Of a stretch of DNA of 64,000 nucleotides, positions 10,769-22,463 are shown piece by piece. The DNA is taken from the NCBI GenBank assembly GCA_016169945.1, contig JADLSH010000138.1:1973501-2037500 (forward strand), read 5' to 3'. Numbering within the stretch: position 1 is the stretch's first letter; the number at the start of each line of letters is the position of its first letter. The notes beneath the pieces are model-generated. The model was not told the origin of the DNA. It saw only the letters and a program-made list of their open reading frames with translations, and did no database searches. Source of the stretch: Trachythela sp. YZ-2020 (lineage: Eukaryota; Cnidaria; Anthozoa; Malacalcyonacea; Clavulariidae). Both the position numbers and the translations under genes were made by a program.

Positions 10769-13465
10769 TTTGCACTTCACTTGGTTGAACTAGAATAAAC
10801 AATAATATACAATAAAATATACAATAATATAAATTGTAAAATGTTAAAATCATCAAGAGTAATGATTAAAAAGGATTCCATCATATAAAATGTTCGTTTT
10901 TAACATAGTCCTAAAAGTTAAATAACCTGCAGCATCTCTAATATGTTTGGGTAGATCATTATATATCTCAGCTGCAAAGAAGCGAAAAGATTGTCTAGCA
11001 AATTCTAACTTTATTTTTGGCAACTTAAGCATTATATTACTATTTCTCGTATTATATACGTATGTTCATTTAATTCAAAATATCCCTGAAAATTTTTATA
11101 CAAGTCATTGTCCAAACATTTTCTTACTATCATACATGCATTTCGCTTCATTAAATTATATAACGGTGAAATATAGACTTAATTTCCGATTATTTCAGGA
11201 GCACGACGTTCAATAGAATTAAGCTTATCAATTCGAGTCTTGGTTAACTGTAATTTCACCATTTCACTGTACGTAATAATAGGGACGATCATCATTTCAT
11301 AAATCTTAGCAGTCGCAGCAGATGTAAGATTCTCACGTAGCCTAGAATGTAACCGAAGACGATTGCTGGCTGTCTTATATGCAGTGTCAAAATTATCACC
11401 GAAGCTCAAGCATGGATCAAGCTTATACCCGAGATATCTATAAGATCTCGTTGTACTTATATTCAGCCACTTGTACTTACCACTAATTTCGCGAGGTCGC
11501 TTCAACAATCTTTTTCCTGTACCGAATATCATCACTTCAGTTTTTCCTGCTTTTAGATTCATTATCAATTCAATCTCATCAAAGTATTTTGAAATTAATT
11601 CCATGTCCTTTGATAAAGTATTTTCAATGTTTCAAATGTTTATAAATCAACATTTTTCGCGGAGCAATAGATAACCGTATCATCCGCGTACTTCATAACC
11701 CTAGAATGGATTGGTATATCAGCCAGATCGTTATAAAAAAATAAATTCCAATAGATTTGCTGATCTATCGGTTTCGAAAAATACAACACTAGGTCCTCTG
11801 GCAGGATTTCTGGCAGGTCCTCTGGCAGGACTAAACATATTTGGCTTGTTTTTATCTCATTTAAGCTTACAGGCATAGATTTAGTTTTTGTTGGGAAAAC
11901 GTCTTTGACTGTTTTCCAAAAACTGTTTGGACTTGTCGTATTCTCTAACGCATTTTTGTAATATTCGCTTTTTGCATATCTTAGCTTATTGGTACACTTA
12001 TTTCGCAACTTTTTGTACAAGTTCCAATGCTCTTCCTTATTTGTCTTTCGGGCTTTTATCAACATTTGACCCCTTGATGTCATAAGTCTCCTAATGTCCG
12101 AGTGTATCCATGGACAAGGTTTCCTCTTACCTTTTTAACAATTTGAGGTGCTTAGCGATCAAATATTGCTTTCACAATGTTGTTGAAATATGTTAAAGAC
12201 TCATTTACATCACTGGCATTAGCTATACACCGTCTTCCAATTTACATCTGTAAAATCCTCTTTCATAGCATCTGGCTCATACGAGGACAAACTTTACATT
12301 GTGCAGTTTTCAAATACAGCCAACCATATCATGATCACTTAGACTTGTCATAAAAACACCACTTTTAGCTATTGTTAAAAGATTATTGGTGAATATTAAA
12401 TCAATTAATGTTGACGAGTCTTTACAAATACGAGTCGGTTGCTTAACAATTTGCCTAAAACCATAAAGCCGAACTAACGATTTGAAGCTCTTGTTCTCGT
12501 TTACCTTTAAATAGTTAACGTTAAAATACCCTACACCCCCTCCTAATCTGTTTCTATTTTTAGCCACCCATGTATAACCATCAATAGAGATGAGATTAGT
12601 TGGGAAGTCAGAGTCAAGTCTTGTTTCATTTATACCTAGAACATCAAGTTCTGTTAAGGTTTGCTATTTTGAAACCTCTGATTTTTGGAATTAAATTTGT
12701 TTCTTGGTTTTCATGCTCAATTCGATAAAGTTGATTTCCCGCCGGACCTGGGTTTGTGCGATGGCTTGGGGTTAATAGGGAATATAACCAATAGAACTAC
12801 TGCTATTCAGTCAATTAGAACTATGCTCATAGTTATAATTATGCTCATTTTTAGATTAAGTGCTGGCGTAGCTGTTCCCTTTTTATTTAAATGTAGTCCA
12901 TAATTGTTCAAATGGGACTCATTCATGTTTGAATGTTTGATGCATTCCCATGAGTTCTCTTTGCATACCGCTTCAATTAGGTTATTTAGTTTGCATACCT
13001 TGTGTTTAGCTTCATTTTTGTCGGTTCTTATTATGACTTCTGATATGCTGATCTTAATATCAGGAACTTCCTTCATTGCTACTTGACCCAACTCTGCTAT
13101 TCGTTCGCTGATACATTCTGGTGTTTTAGTAGCGAGATCATTTGTGCCAATATGCAAAATTAGATGGGAAGGCTTTGCCTTTAAAGTAGGTTGTAGATAA
13201 TGGACCATATCATCAGTTTTAGCACCCGAGAATGTTCTGACAGTAACTTTGCTTTTTAAGCCACGTCGAATTTTCTGTGGACTGACGTGCTTGATCATTG
13301 AATCACCAACGATCAGAGTACTCGCGGGAGTATTAATAATTCGGGAGTATATAAACAGAGTGTAATTTGTGGCAGCTAGCAGTTGAGCCATCCCTGATGA
13401 TAGATATAGCTCTTCACAGATCACTTTTGCTTTGTATGCTCAAATTACAAACACCTAAATAGAAT
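10769..13465 (-). mobile_element. CR1-like LINE with an esterase-type (SGNH) ORF1, decayed
   Basis: In minus-strand order. First, 13424-12807: an SGNH/GDSL-like hydrolase domain with block I IVGDSMIKHV, block III-like HIGTNDLA and a C-terminal GLHLNKKG that supplies the His. Second, 12650-12310: the end of an APE endonuclease (RNRLGGGV, QPTRI, STLIDLIFTN, SDHDMV). Third, 12083-11870: the linker (NKLRYAKSEYYKNALENT). Fourth, 11700-11640: an RT fragment with the YADD box (KYADDTVIYC; 11679-11690). Fifth, 11604-11179: the thumb region. Sixth, about 11060-10870: the C-terminal tail (RQSFRFFAAEIYNDLPKHI). Most of the RT palm is deleted and replaced near 11760-11840 by pieces of the CTCTGGCAGG SINE. 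Esterase ORF1 domains are known in CR1-group LINEs. Confidence 0.88.
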
Positions 13466-14385
13466 AATAATATGATAAATATATCAGACAACTTACATGC
13501 TGGTTCAAACTCAAATACAGTTGAAATCAGTTCTGTTGAATGGAATTACATTGGTGAATTTGCGCTGCAAAGATATCCTATACACTTGAGGGCAGGGCGG
13601 GTATATAATCGGTTACTGAAAAATTTTCAGGAAAAGACTGATGGTATGCTTGTATCTCAGAGTAGTCTAATTCTTACTGTTTTGTAACAGTGTAACTGTT
13701 TTGTAAACATATGGTATCAATTAATAGTCAATTCCTTATTCTTGTTGCCATCGCAACGTCCAGTTAAACTTTTATAATGTATTGGCACGAAAAATCTGTT
13801 GGATCACTTTTTGATATCATGAATAGTAGTTGTTGACAGATTTTCATTAGTCCATGCACAAATTTTCCAGCAGATTATCAAACAACGTTGAACCACCTTA
13901 ATAAACTATCATGCAAACAAATAAGGAATGCCATTGAAAATTGTCAAATTCCTTGAGGACCATCTCCTTCGATTTTTTTCAAAACAACATAATTTTGAAG
14001 CTTCATGTCTAAATTTTAAATTAATAATAAGTTTAAGTTGCGTATGATAATTATCGGCAATATTTAACTGATTTGCATACCAAGCACACATTTCTTTGGG
14101 CTCATTTTGCAACGTACTTTCAAGCAACATTTCATGACAAAAATATAGATATCTCTTAGCTAACATTTGCTCTAGCTATATTTCACATTTTAATACAATT
14201 ATTAGGATCTTTATAAGCTAATATGTACAGTAACTATTTTGAAGGATAGCAATGAATTTTGCTATTTCATAGCAAAAATGGCAAAATATATCATTTTTGG
14301 CGTCTAGTGGTTCAACAGACGCTATATGCACTCGACTGCATGTGTAATCGGGCAGACTGGCGATGTGGCGATGTGGCGTACATTC
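13466..14385. other. Non-coding intronic stretch
   Basis: No recognised exon or repeat boundary. The frames here have no domain features. Confidence 0.4.
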
Positions 14386-14562
14386 ACTATTCGAAATGCT
14401 CGTAATCATATGTAAATGAATCAAGGCATAATTAGGTCATATATATGTAGATTATGTATCACATGGTATATACATGGTATTTAAAGGACCACACCTAGCA
14501 AGAATTGCACCATTTAGTGTGAATTCCGTCGGCCGACACCAGAAGGACCGAAAGAGAAAACA
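14386..14562 (+). repeat. 177-bp direct repeat carrying a TATA-like promoter, copy 1
   Basis: Almost the same sequence occurs at 18003-18181 in the same orientation. It contains a TATTTAAAGG box and a GTCGGCCGACAC palindrome, and it ends in GACCGAAAGAGAAAAC. Here it sits directly upstream of a small ORF (14595-14744). Confidence 0.8.
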
Positions 14563-14594
14563 AAGATCCGAACCGTATACGAATTTGCAGAGTT

Positions 14595-14744
14595 ATGGCA
14601 GACGAGAAGCGACTACGTCTTATTCAACCAACACCAGCAGCGTCAACGCCACCAGGTGGCGAACAGTCAGAACATAAGGATGATCACGTACTACACCAAA
14701 ACGGCGAAGCAGAGTCGAAAATGCAGCCACACGACGGGGTATAA
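14595..14744 (+). CDS. Small ORF downstream of the promoter-like repeat (49 aa), possible first exon
   Basis: ATG at 14595 follows a TATTTAAAGG box by about 115 bp. The peptide is hydrophilic, starting MADEKRLRLIQPTP and rich in Ala, Pro, Gln, Glu and His. The last codons before the stop (GAC GGG GTA TAA) also form a possible splice donor (GG|GTATAA), so it may be the first coding exon of a longer gene whose other exons I cannot identify. No family recognised, and chance cannot be excluded. Confidence 0.25.
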   Translation: MADEKRLRLIQPTPAASTPPGGEQSEHKDDHVLHQNGEAESKMQPHDGV

Positions 14745-15520
14745 ATATTTCTACTGTTGTATAGCTTTAGGGATTGTTATTTCGTGAATGTCTTACACTA
14801 TAATCTATACGGGTTTAATAAAAACCCTTTTACTTCTTTAATATAATCATGCTATATGTACAACGTATTATAAGTTTAGTACGTGGATATTCTCCGTATG
14901 TACGTCTGATTAGGTGGTTAGGAAAGGTTTTAAAAGATATGTCGCTTCATAATTGTAGTTCTTTGACTTTGCGTAAAATATCAGCGGGGCTACGCAGGGG
15001 AGAACCCTGTACAATTTGAAACCCTGAGGTTCCATTTACCGCTGTGTAATTCGCACATTGTTCAACCTCGTCGCCATCATGGTGACCGACAAGACAGTGA
15101 CAGCTTGTAAAGTATACAGCTATTGAATGTAAGAAACGTGGTTTCACATCAATCTTTGATTACTCTAATTATAATTTGACTATAATCTAATCAAGCTTAC
15201 GTGACGAAACGGCGGGAATTTGTCATTTTATGTTGTTTAAAGGCTTATTTACATGTTGCATAGATTGTCTCAAGATCCCGTGGGTAGGAATGCAGGCTGA
15301 TATGCTACTGCTGTGAGTGATCATGCAATTGTTATATACAGGCAAAGATATGATTGATAACAGCGCTGCGTTTATTATGCGACGAATGACTTGAGTTGTT
15401 TGGCACAATTGAATGTGTATAGATGTTTGTTAATCATCCATGTCTGGTATTGAAATGAGGCATGGTGTAAAATTGTTTTAGCCTATTTGACTTGCAAAAT
15501 TTAGCCTATTTTGACTTGTT
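14745..15520. other. Non-coding intronic stretch
   Basis: No gene or repeat recognised. Confidence 0.4.
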
Positions 15521-15960
15521 GTAGTCAGTGTCCCGTGAATAATTATGATAATACGGGAGGCTTGAACTGCTATACAAGTGATTGGTGATAAAAGTTGCTG
15601 TAGTCAGTGTCCCGTGAATAGATATGATGATACGGGAGGCTTGAACTGCTACAAGTGATTGGTGAAGAAGTTGTTGTAGTCAGTGCCCCGTACTTAGATA
15701 TGAGGATACGGGAGGATTGAACTGCTATACAAGTGATTGGTGATAAAAGTTGCTGTAGTCAGTGCCCCGTAATTAGTCATGATGATACGGGAGGCTTGAA
15801 CTGATACAATTGATTGGCGATACAATTTTGTAGCAGTGCCCCGTGAATATATATGATGATACGGGAGGCTTGAACTGCTACAAGTGATTCGTGATAAAAG
15901 TTGTTGTATTCAGTGCCCCGTCAGGAAGAAGGCTACTTCGCGGAAGACCTGAGCTGTTCA
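15521..15960 (+). repeat. Minisatellite of about 77-bp units, each with a CCCGT...ACGGG hairpin
   Basis: Units begin near 15521, 15600, 15676, 15755 and 15832, with degenerate ones near 15906 and 15990. Each has GTAGTCAGTG(T/C)CCCGT, 14-16 variable bases, ATACGGGAGG(C/A)TTGAACTG, then ACAA(G/T)TGATTGG(T/C)GA. The CCCGT/ACGGG arms stay complementary while the loop varies. The third and fourth units extend the stem by a base pair (CCCGTA/TACGGG). Confidence 0.9.
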
Positions 15961-17935
15961 GTTGGATTTACATGTTGACTGTATAGATGTCTGAAATGAC
16001 AGTGCCCTGCAAATCAATACAGGATGGCGTGAAATGCGAGACCTTACTCCTATAGCTACCAGAGCAGGCGACATATATAAATTATGTAGCTAGTATCCCG
16101 CCAAATATAATGGAGTGGATGTCTTGGACTGCTACCACAATGGACAATGATTGTGTCGCAAGAGATTAACAGAGCTCTCTGAAAATATGGTGTTAGTACG
16201 GTGCTTTCACCTGTTACACTGTACTCAATTCCATAAGATTGGATCTTGTATCTGACCGGGCTTGATGACCTAGCTGATAATTGATTCTAAAACTTGTACT
16301 CTTGTAAGATAATTGTCAATGAATAATGAATACAACATTACGGGTCCTTGGGCTTGAGTGAATTGAGATATTGACAGTATACAACATCACGTTACCACAG
16401 TTTTATATTTCCTAGTGTGATATTGATGGTCTATAAACTGACATGTGATAATAAAACAGCAAAACTTCATTAAGAGTCGTTTGGTTACGGTTCAGTCATA
16501 CGGAGTTAGTAACCAACATATAGACTATCAAATTATGGTGGTGAGGCATGCCTGAGTAGCTATGTATAGAAGTGAAGCATTTTAGGGTCATCAAGTGATG
16601 TCGGTATTTAAGAGATTATTTTCTTGGATGGATTCTATTGTCGGCGGACTAATTTATTATAGATGACATCATGCTAAATAAGGTCAGCGTTTGTATAGGA
16701 AATCTATCCCTCCTTGTTATAGTGTATTTGCTAAAGGAAATACGAGAACAATTATAGATACTGTATATACATTGTGCGAAAGTGGCCAGATTATAACCTG
16801 CTTTCCCCTATATCCAAATGTACATGGGTATGGGCAGCGCCGCTCACTGGGGAAATAAAGTTTGCTCGACTTAGCCGCATTTCTTTGTACCAGGCACTAG
16901 GCAGTCATTTTCAGTTCTTCGTCTTCGTGTTGTTGTCCGGTCGCCACGAGTAGCGATTGATATCGTCGTATTCGCAAATATATGAGAGCGTCCATTGATA
17001 CGGCATGAAGCTTAGCCGCAGGGCAGGTGCAGCTTCCCTTCGATTTCCATATTCATTGCAATTAAGGTGCGGCAAAATCACCTTGTGGAGAGTAACAGTC
17101 CTAAAAAAGAAAGCTCCTTCACCCAAACTTTCCCCGGTTAATTTACTGGGTCAGGACGGTCGCCCCTCTACTGAGTGTGGTTTGGTTGTTCTCCCCACAC
17201 ATAGGCCCGGGACAAGTGTCCAATGTTGGCATGGGAGTATGATTCTGATTTTCATGCCAACGTAGTGGAAGCAGGTAAACAATCCGAACGCGGGACTCAT
17301 CGAGTCAATGGCCTGGGCAGTTCTGCTGCCGTTGGTGGAGGGATGGCCGTCAGCCCGGGTCGGGAACAGCTGAATAAAATGCTTCAAAGGGATGAGTTGA
17401 GTAATCTAGCCACTTTGTTATTTCAAGATTCTACTTCTTTTCACGCAAGCGAAATGTATAATCATCATGAACGTAACAGTGGGTAGAGATCGTGGGTGAA
17501 CATCTCACAGCACGAGAGGAATAGGTGCTACAGTGGATAAGAGAAAAGTATCCATCTTTCCACATTTTCCTACATGTACATTGTACGGGAGTATTTAGTG
17601 GCCAATATTACAAACGCCTTCGACCACGCCAAAATTGTTTGGAATAACCGATCGTCTCAGCCATTTGTTTATTTTGCTTCAGATACTTTATTCGATAGCT
17701 TGTATAATGGGGAAAACGCTGATTAGTAAAGTGCGATTTGTCACTACCGAACCGACCAAGCCTCGCTTATGCCATATATGATGCCTCTTTCTTAAATGAC
17801 AAGATATATTTAAGGTTTGGGGTGAGGTTTGGGATGAGGTATGGGATGAGGTATGGGAAAAAGGAGTAGGATTGGAAAAAGGGAAGGATAGAATAGGTGG
17901 GTAGGGCGGGGTGAGCAACTGAGAAGAAGGTGGTT
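15961..17935. other. Non-coding intronic stretch
   Basis: No recognised exon. Overlapping frames on both strands at 16911-17486 are GC-richer than the surroundings but carry no domain signature. A short purine-rich repeat (GAGGTATGGGAT units) lies at about 17820-17870. Confidence 0.4.
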
Positions 17936-18325
17936 GACCAATATTTTCATCCCAATACCTTAATTCAACTGAACAGATGAGGCGAGCATTGCTGAATAGA
18001 TTACTATTCGAAATGCTCGTAATCATATGTAAATGGGATTAAGGCATAATTAGGTCATATATATGTAGATTATGTATCACATGGTACATACACAGTATTT
18101 AAAGGACCACACCTAGCGATAATTGCACCATTTAGTGTAAATTCCGTCGGCCGACACACAGAAGGACCGAAAGAGAAAACACCCTCCCACCCGCCCGGAA
18201 ATTCGTACGGTTCGTGCGTCGACAGCTTCATGCAACCTCGCCACATCGGTTCAGACCAATATTTTCAGCCCAATACCTTAATTCAACTGACCAGATGAGG
18301 CGAGCATTGCTGAATAGATTACTTT
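17936..18325 (+). repeat. Nested direct repeats around promoter-like copy 2
   Basis: A 72-bp segment (17936-18007) recurs at 18254-18325, exactly 318 bp later with a few mismatches (ACCAATATTTTCA(T/G)CCCAA...). Between them, starting inside the first copy's end, is the second copy of the TATTTAAAGG-containing repeat (18003-18181). The arrangement looks like an insertion or duplication that copied its flank. Confidence 0.7.
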
Positions 18326-18714
18326 TCGGAGATTTCCGAATTATGCTTCTTTACGCTTATGTGTCACAACATAGAAGAATCCAAAGTCGTCCTCGGCGTT
18401 GCCATAGACGGTTTTCTACGTTATGCGCGTGCGTAAGATCAGGTCGAATGAAAACTGGTAACTAGAAATCACATGATTGGCTAATTTTCAAAGTGTACGT
18501 CAGAGATTTAACTACCATTTTTCAGAAAAGGTTTTGTTTTGTTTGCATGCTCGGAGGCGGGACGTTTTAAAGACCAATAAAGTCTCCGAAACAAGATAAA
18601 TGAAACATTTTTAGAGGATTTTCACTTTAATTAAACTTTGAAGACCGTTTTGCGTTTACACATACATTAATGCTGATATTTTTTGCAGACGGCTGGAGCA
18701 TTTTGAAAATCTAA
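18326..18714. other. Non-coding stretch before the interrupted LINE
   Basis: No recognised feature. Confidence 0.4.
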
Positions 18715-19066
18715 CTATTGAATCATTATGGATTTTGTTTAGACCTAGGCGACTCCCAAGATCTATATCTACGGTGTTACTCGCAGTAATTTACCCCTAT
18801 ACCTCTTCCAGTGCAGAAGCAAATCTCGAATTATACAACCATATTCAACGCAATATTGATTCCTTTCTTTCTCTTCATCCCGATGCGCTTGTTTATGTTA
18901 CTGAGGATTTTAATCCATTAGTACACTGTTGGATGAAAATCGCTTAAAAAGACTAACTGGATGCAATTCCACAAAATGCAATTCCATCCTTTGATTGGTG
19001 CCTTACAAACACTAAGAAAGTCCGTTTTGTGTAAGCCAACTACCTCCCTTGGGTTCGAGTGATCAC

Positions 19067-22000
19067 AATGGGCAATTCCAGCTATCGCAATGCATGCCGG
19101 TAGAAGTGGTTATTTTTCCATTTCGCGCCAAATGGCGGACGGAAAATGTGTATTTTAAACGAAGCTATATTTTTACATTTTTATGCTTTATCTTTCGCTC
19201 CAAACACTGGTTTAAAAGTTGTATTTTTAGCAGAGGTGATCAGGACTTATAAACGTAAGTTTCTACGAAATCCATTCGATAATTCGCGAGAAAATTGCTT
19301 TCGAGTTGATACAGGAGTGAAGCAAATTTGGCAAAAAGCTGGCTTCGAAAACTACTCTGTCGCACGTTTTGAAGTAAATAAAGTGATCGGTAAGACCACT
19401 GTAGACAATTTACCCCTTCAAATGGAGCTCTGTAACCAAAGAATCTAGATTTATTGTTTTTATGTATTTCTGACTGCTTGATTTCTACGTACAGGCAGTT
19501 AAAAATCAAAATGTTTTAGCCGACATTTTGTCAACATGTCCCAGAGGCATGGCTTCACTTTGACATGGTTTGTCGCGAAAACAAACCCGGTTTACTAGCA
19601 ACTTTCTCGTTATTTCCGAACAGTATTGACTGTAAAATACATCTGCTTTGCTGTTGACTTTATCTTGGCTATATTTTTGGTTGTGGCCACATGTGTTTAT
19701 AGAATAGTTGCAAAGACTATTAAAATAACTGAAAATATACCCATTAAAATAACTGAAAATATATTATATGCAAAGTCCTTTGTCTGCCACTACTCCAGAC
19801 AGTAAGTAGTGACTACCAGTGATTGCTGAAAGTTGTTAACAAACAGCCCTTTGTCCCATGATATACTGTAGTTCAACTATAATTGTTTAGGGGCTGTTCA
19901 TAAGACCCATGCTTGCTATGGCAGCTATGCCCATACCTTGAGATTGCTTCATATATTGTTTTATATATATCTGTAACCTTGGGGTCCAGTGTCGGCTGCA
20001 GCCAAAAATATACAACACTGCTAGTCCCACAACATTCGGAAGGGTTGTCGTTGCAGCCCATGACTGCCCGCTTGCTAGGACCAAGGCCAGATTTTGGTGT
20101 ACATGCTGGGGGAGGTGAAATAAATTTTAGTGGAGGTGCAGTGTAAAGTAAAAAATGTTACTTTATGTATGTAATGTAATGTATGTATTTATGCATTATG
20201 ATTGTGTGACTCATCCAATTGAAATTGTGTTTGACCAAAACTTGGCAAGTTGGTTGTAATGGTTCTGTTATTATTCAATATTAAATTTGATCCATCATTT
20301 AACTGTTAACAAGGGGAGGTGTATAAATTACCAGGGGTGGCACAAAGATTCTCAGGGGAGGTGCAAAATTATCCGGAGATGTGCTCACCTCCCCTCAAAA
20401 TCTGGCCATGCTAGTGACTAAGTGGCCGTTGGACTAAGGGAACATCTCCACATTACTGGGTTCACATGAAACTTTCAAGTAGGTCAAACTGGTAGGGATA
20501 GGCCTTGAAAGGTCTGGATTCCCCTCCAAGACTTCTATTGTCATCCTTCCAAATCTACAGGGGAAGGAGCTTAATTACAAATGTTCCAAGAATGCTCATC
20601 AACATTCAAAAGATTTTCAATCCACACCAAACATTCTAGATTGTGAATCGTTATTGGGAGGGAGGGAGGGAGGGAGGTGGGTTGGCAGTGAACAAACCAA
20701 ACTGTTGTGGACCATCAGGTCAGTTTCTGCTTCTCTTGCTGCTTCATGAAGGGTCTGCAACTGTATGTCACTCAAGTAAATCAATTAAAAAATGTATCAA
20801 GTTCACAGGGTGTGGATGAAATCTGGTTCAGATTGGCACTTCCAAAGGGGCACCTTAGGTCCCTGTTTAAGATATCTTACTAAGAGGGGGAGATATCTTC
20901 CTAAGAGGGGAGTGGAGATAGTGAACATTTATCTACAACAATTGTCATGAATGTACCAACTGCGATCAGCAGCAACATGCACCTAGTCAGCAACATGCAC
21001 CTTTAATTTCCCCCAAGGTGTTCAACTTCCACAGCATTTACATTAAAGTAAGCATATCTGCATGAATGCATATTCAACAGTTATTTACATATTGGTTTTA
21101 GTTGTGTTGGAAAGAATAAATTGATACTTCCTAACTTCCATAAACTTTGTGGAAGAATAGGGGGCAGGTTATTAACAACTTTACAAACCCTAAAATTCAA
21201 GAACCCACTCTTCCTGGGGCATAGACACTGCACCTCCCCTAAAATTTATCTGGCCTTGGTCCTAGCAAGCGGGCAGTCATGGGCTGCAACGACAACCCTT
21301 CCGAATGTTGTGGGACTAGCAGTGTTGTATATTTTTGGCTGCAGCCGACACTGGACCCCAAGGTTACAGATATATATAAAACAATATATGAAGCAATCTC
21401 AAGGTATGGGCATAGCTGCCATAGCAAGCATGGGTCTTATGAACAGCCCCTAAACAATTATAGTTGAACTACAGTATATCATGGGACAAAGGGCTGTTTG
21501 TTAACAACTTTCAGCAATCACTGGTAGTCACTACTTACTGTCTGGAGTAGTGGCAGACAAAGGACTTTGCATATAATATATTTTCAGTTATTTTAATGGA
21601 AGGGCTTCTTAAAAATACAACCTTTTGCATACACACAGCAACCAAAACACTAATTTTTGCAACTATTCTATAAACACATGTGGTCACAACCAAAAATATA
21701 GCCAAGATAAAGTCAACAGCAAAGCAGAAGTATTTTACAGTCAATACTGTTCGGAAATAACGAGAAAGTTGCTAGTAAACCGGGTTTGTTTTCGCGACAA
21801 ACCATGTCAAAGTGAAGCCATGCCTCTGGGACATGTTGACAAAATGTCGGCTAAAACATTTTGATTTTTAACTGCCTGTACGTAGAAATCAAGCAGTCAG
21901 AAATACATAAAAACAATAAATCTAGATTCTTTGGTTACAGAGCTCCATTTGAAGGGGTAAATTGTCTACAGTGGTCTTACCGATCACTTTATTTACTTCA

Positions 22001-22302
22001 AAACGTGCGACAGAGTAGTTTTCGAAGCCAGCTTTTTGCCAAATTTGCTTCACTCCTGTATCAACTCGAAAGCAATTTTCTCGCGAATTATCGAATGGAT
22101 TTCGTAGAAACTTACGTTTATAAGTCCTGATCACCTCTGCTAAAAATTCAACTTTTAAACCAGTGTTTGGAGCGAAAGATAAAGCATAAAAATGTAAAAA
22201 TATAGCTTCGTTTAAAATACACATTTTCCGTCCGCCATTTGGCGCGAAATGGAAAAATAACCACTTCTACCGGCATGCATTGCGATAGCTGGAATTGCCC
22301 AT
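19067..22302. mobile_element. Long-inverted-repeat (foldback-like) element, 3.2 kb
   Basis: The left arm (about 19067-20144) and right arm (about 21225-22302) are inverted copies of about 1.08 kb, with about 1.08 kb between them. The outer ends are ATGGGCAATTCCAGC and its complement. Arms are very similar: an identical 89-codon frame occurs in both, and a 100-codon frame differs by one residue (V/E). Main differences are a rearranged stretch near 19710-19760, where a TTAAAATAACTGAAAATATA unit is doubled and about 55 bp are missing, and an extra segment of about 25 bp near 20095. The element lies inside a LINE. No clear target duplication and no transposase recognised. Outer ends carry TTTCGCGCCAAATGGCGG, resembling E2F and YY1 sites. 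Confidence 0.85.
20657..20680 (+). repeat. (GGGA)n tract in the foldback spacer
   Basis: Five or so GGGAGG units in a row, with G-quadruplex potential on the plus strand. Confidence 0.8.
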
Positions 22303-22463
22303 TGCATTCTAATTACGTCGCATGTTAGTCGTGCTGAGAAGCCTAACAATAAGCGGATATACAAAAGAGATTTGAGAGATAGCAACGTTAGGACTTTCGG
22401 CCAAATGATAACATCTTTTGATTGGACGGAGACTTATGAAATCCCTGACGCTAACAAGAATTA

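Noticed and set aside
13472..13687. 71-codon ORF next to the esterase LINE
   Set aside because: Not continuous with ORF1 and no recognisable motif.
15521..15960. CRISPR-like array (repeats with variable spacers)
   Set aside because: Units are about 77 bp and diverge along their whole length, the variable part is only 14-16 bp, and the setting is an animal intron. It is a minisatellite.
16911..17486. Overlapping ORFs on both strands in a GC-richer patch
   Set aside because: Frames overlap on both strands without a domain signature or splice sites; the openness fits base composition.
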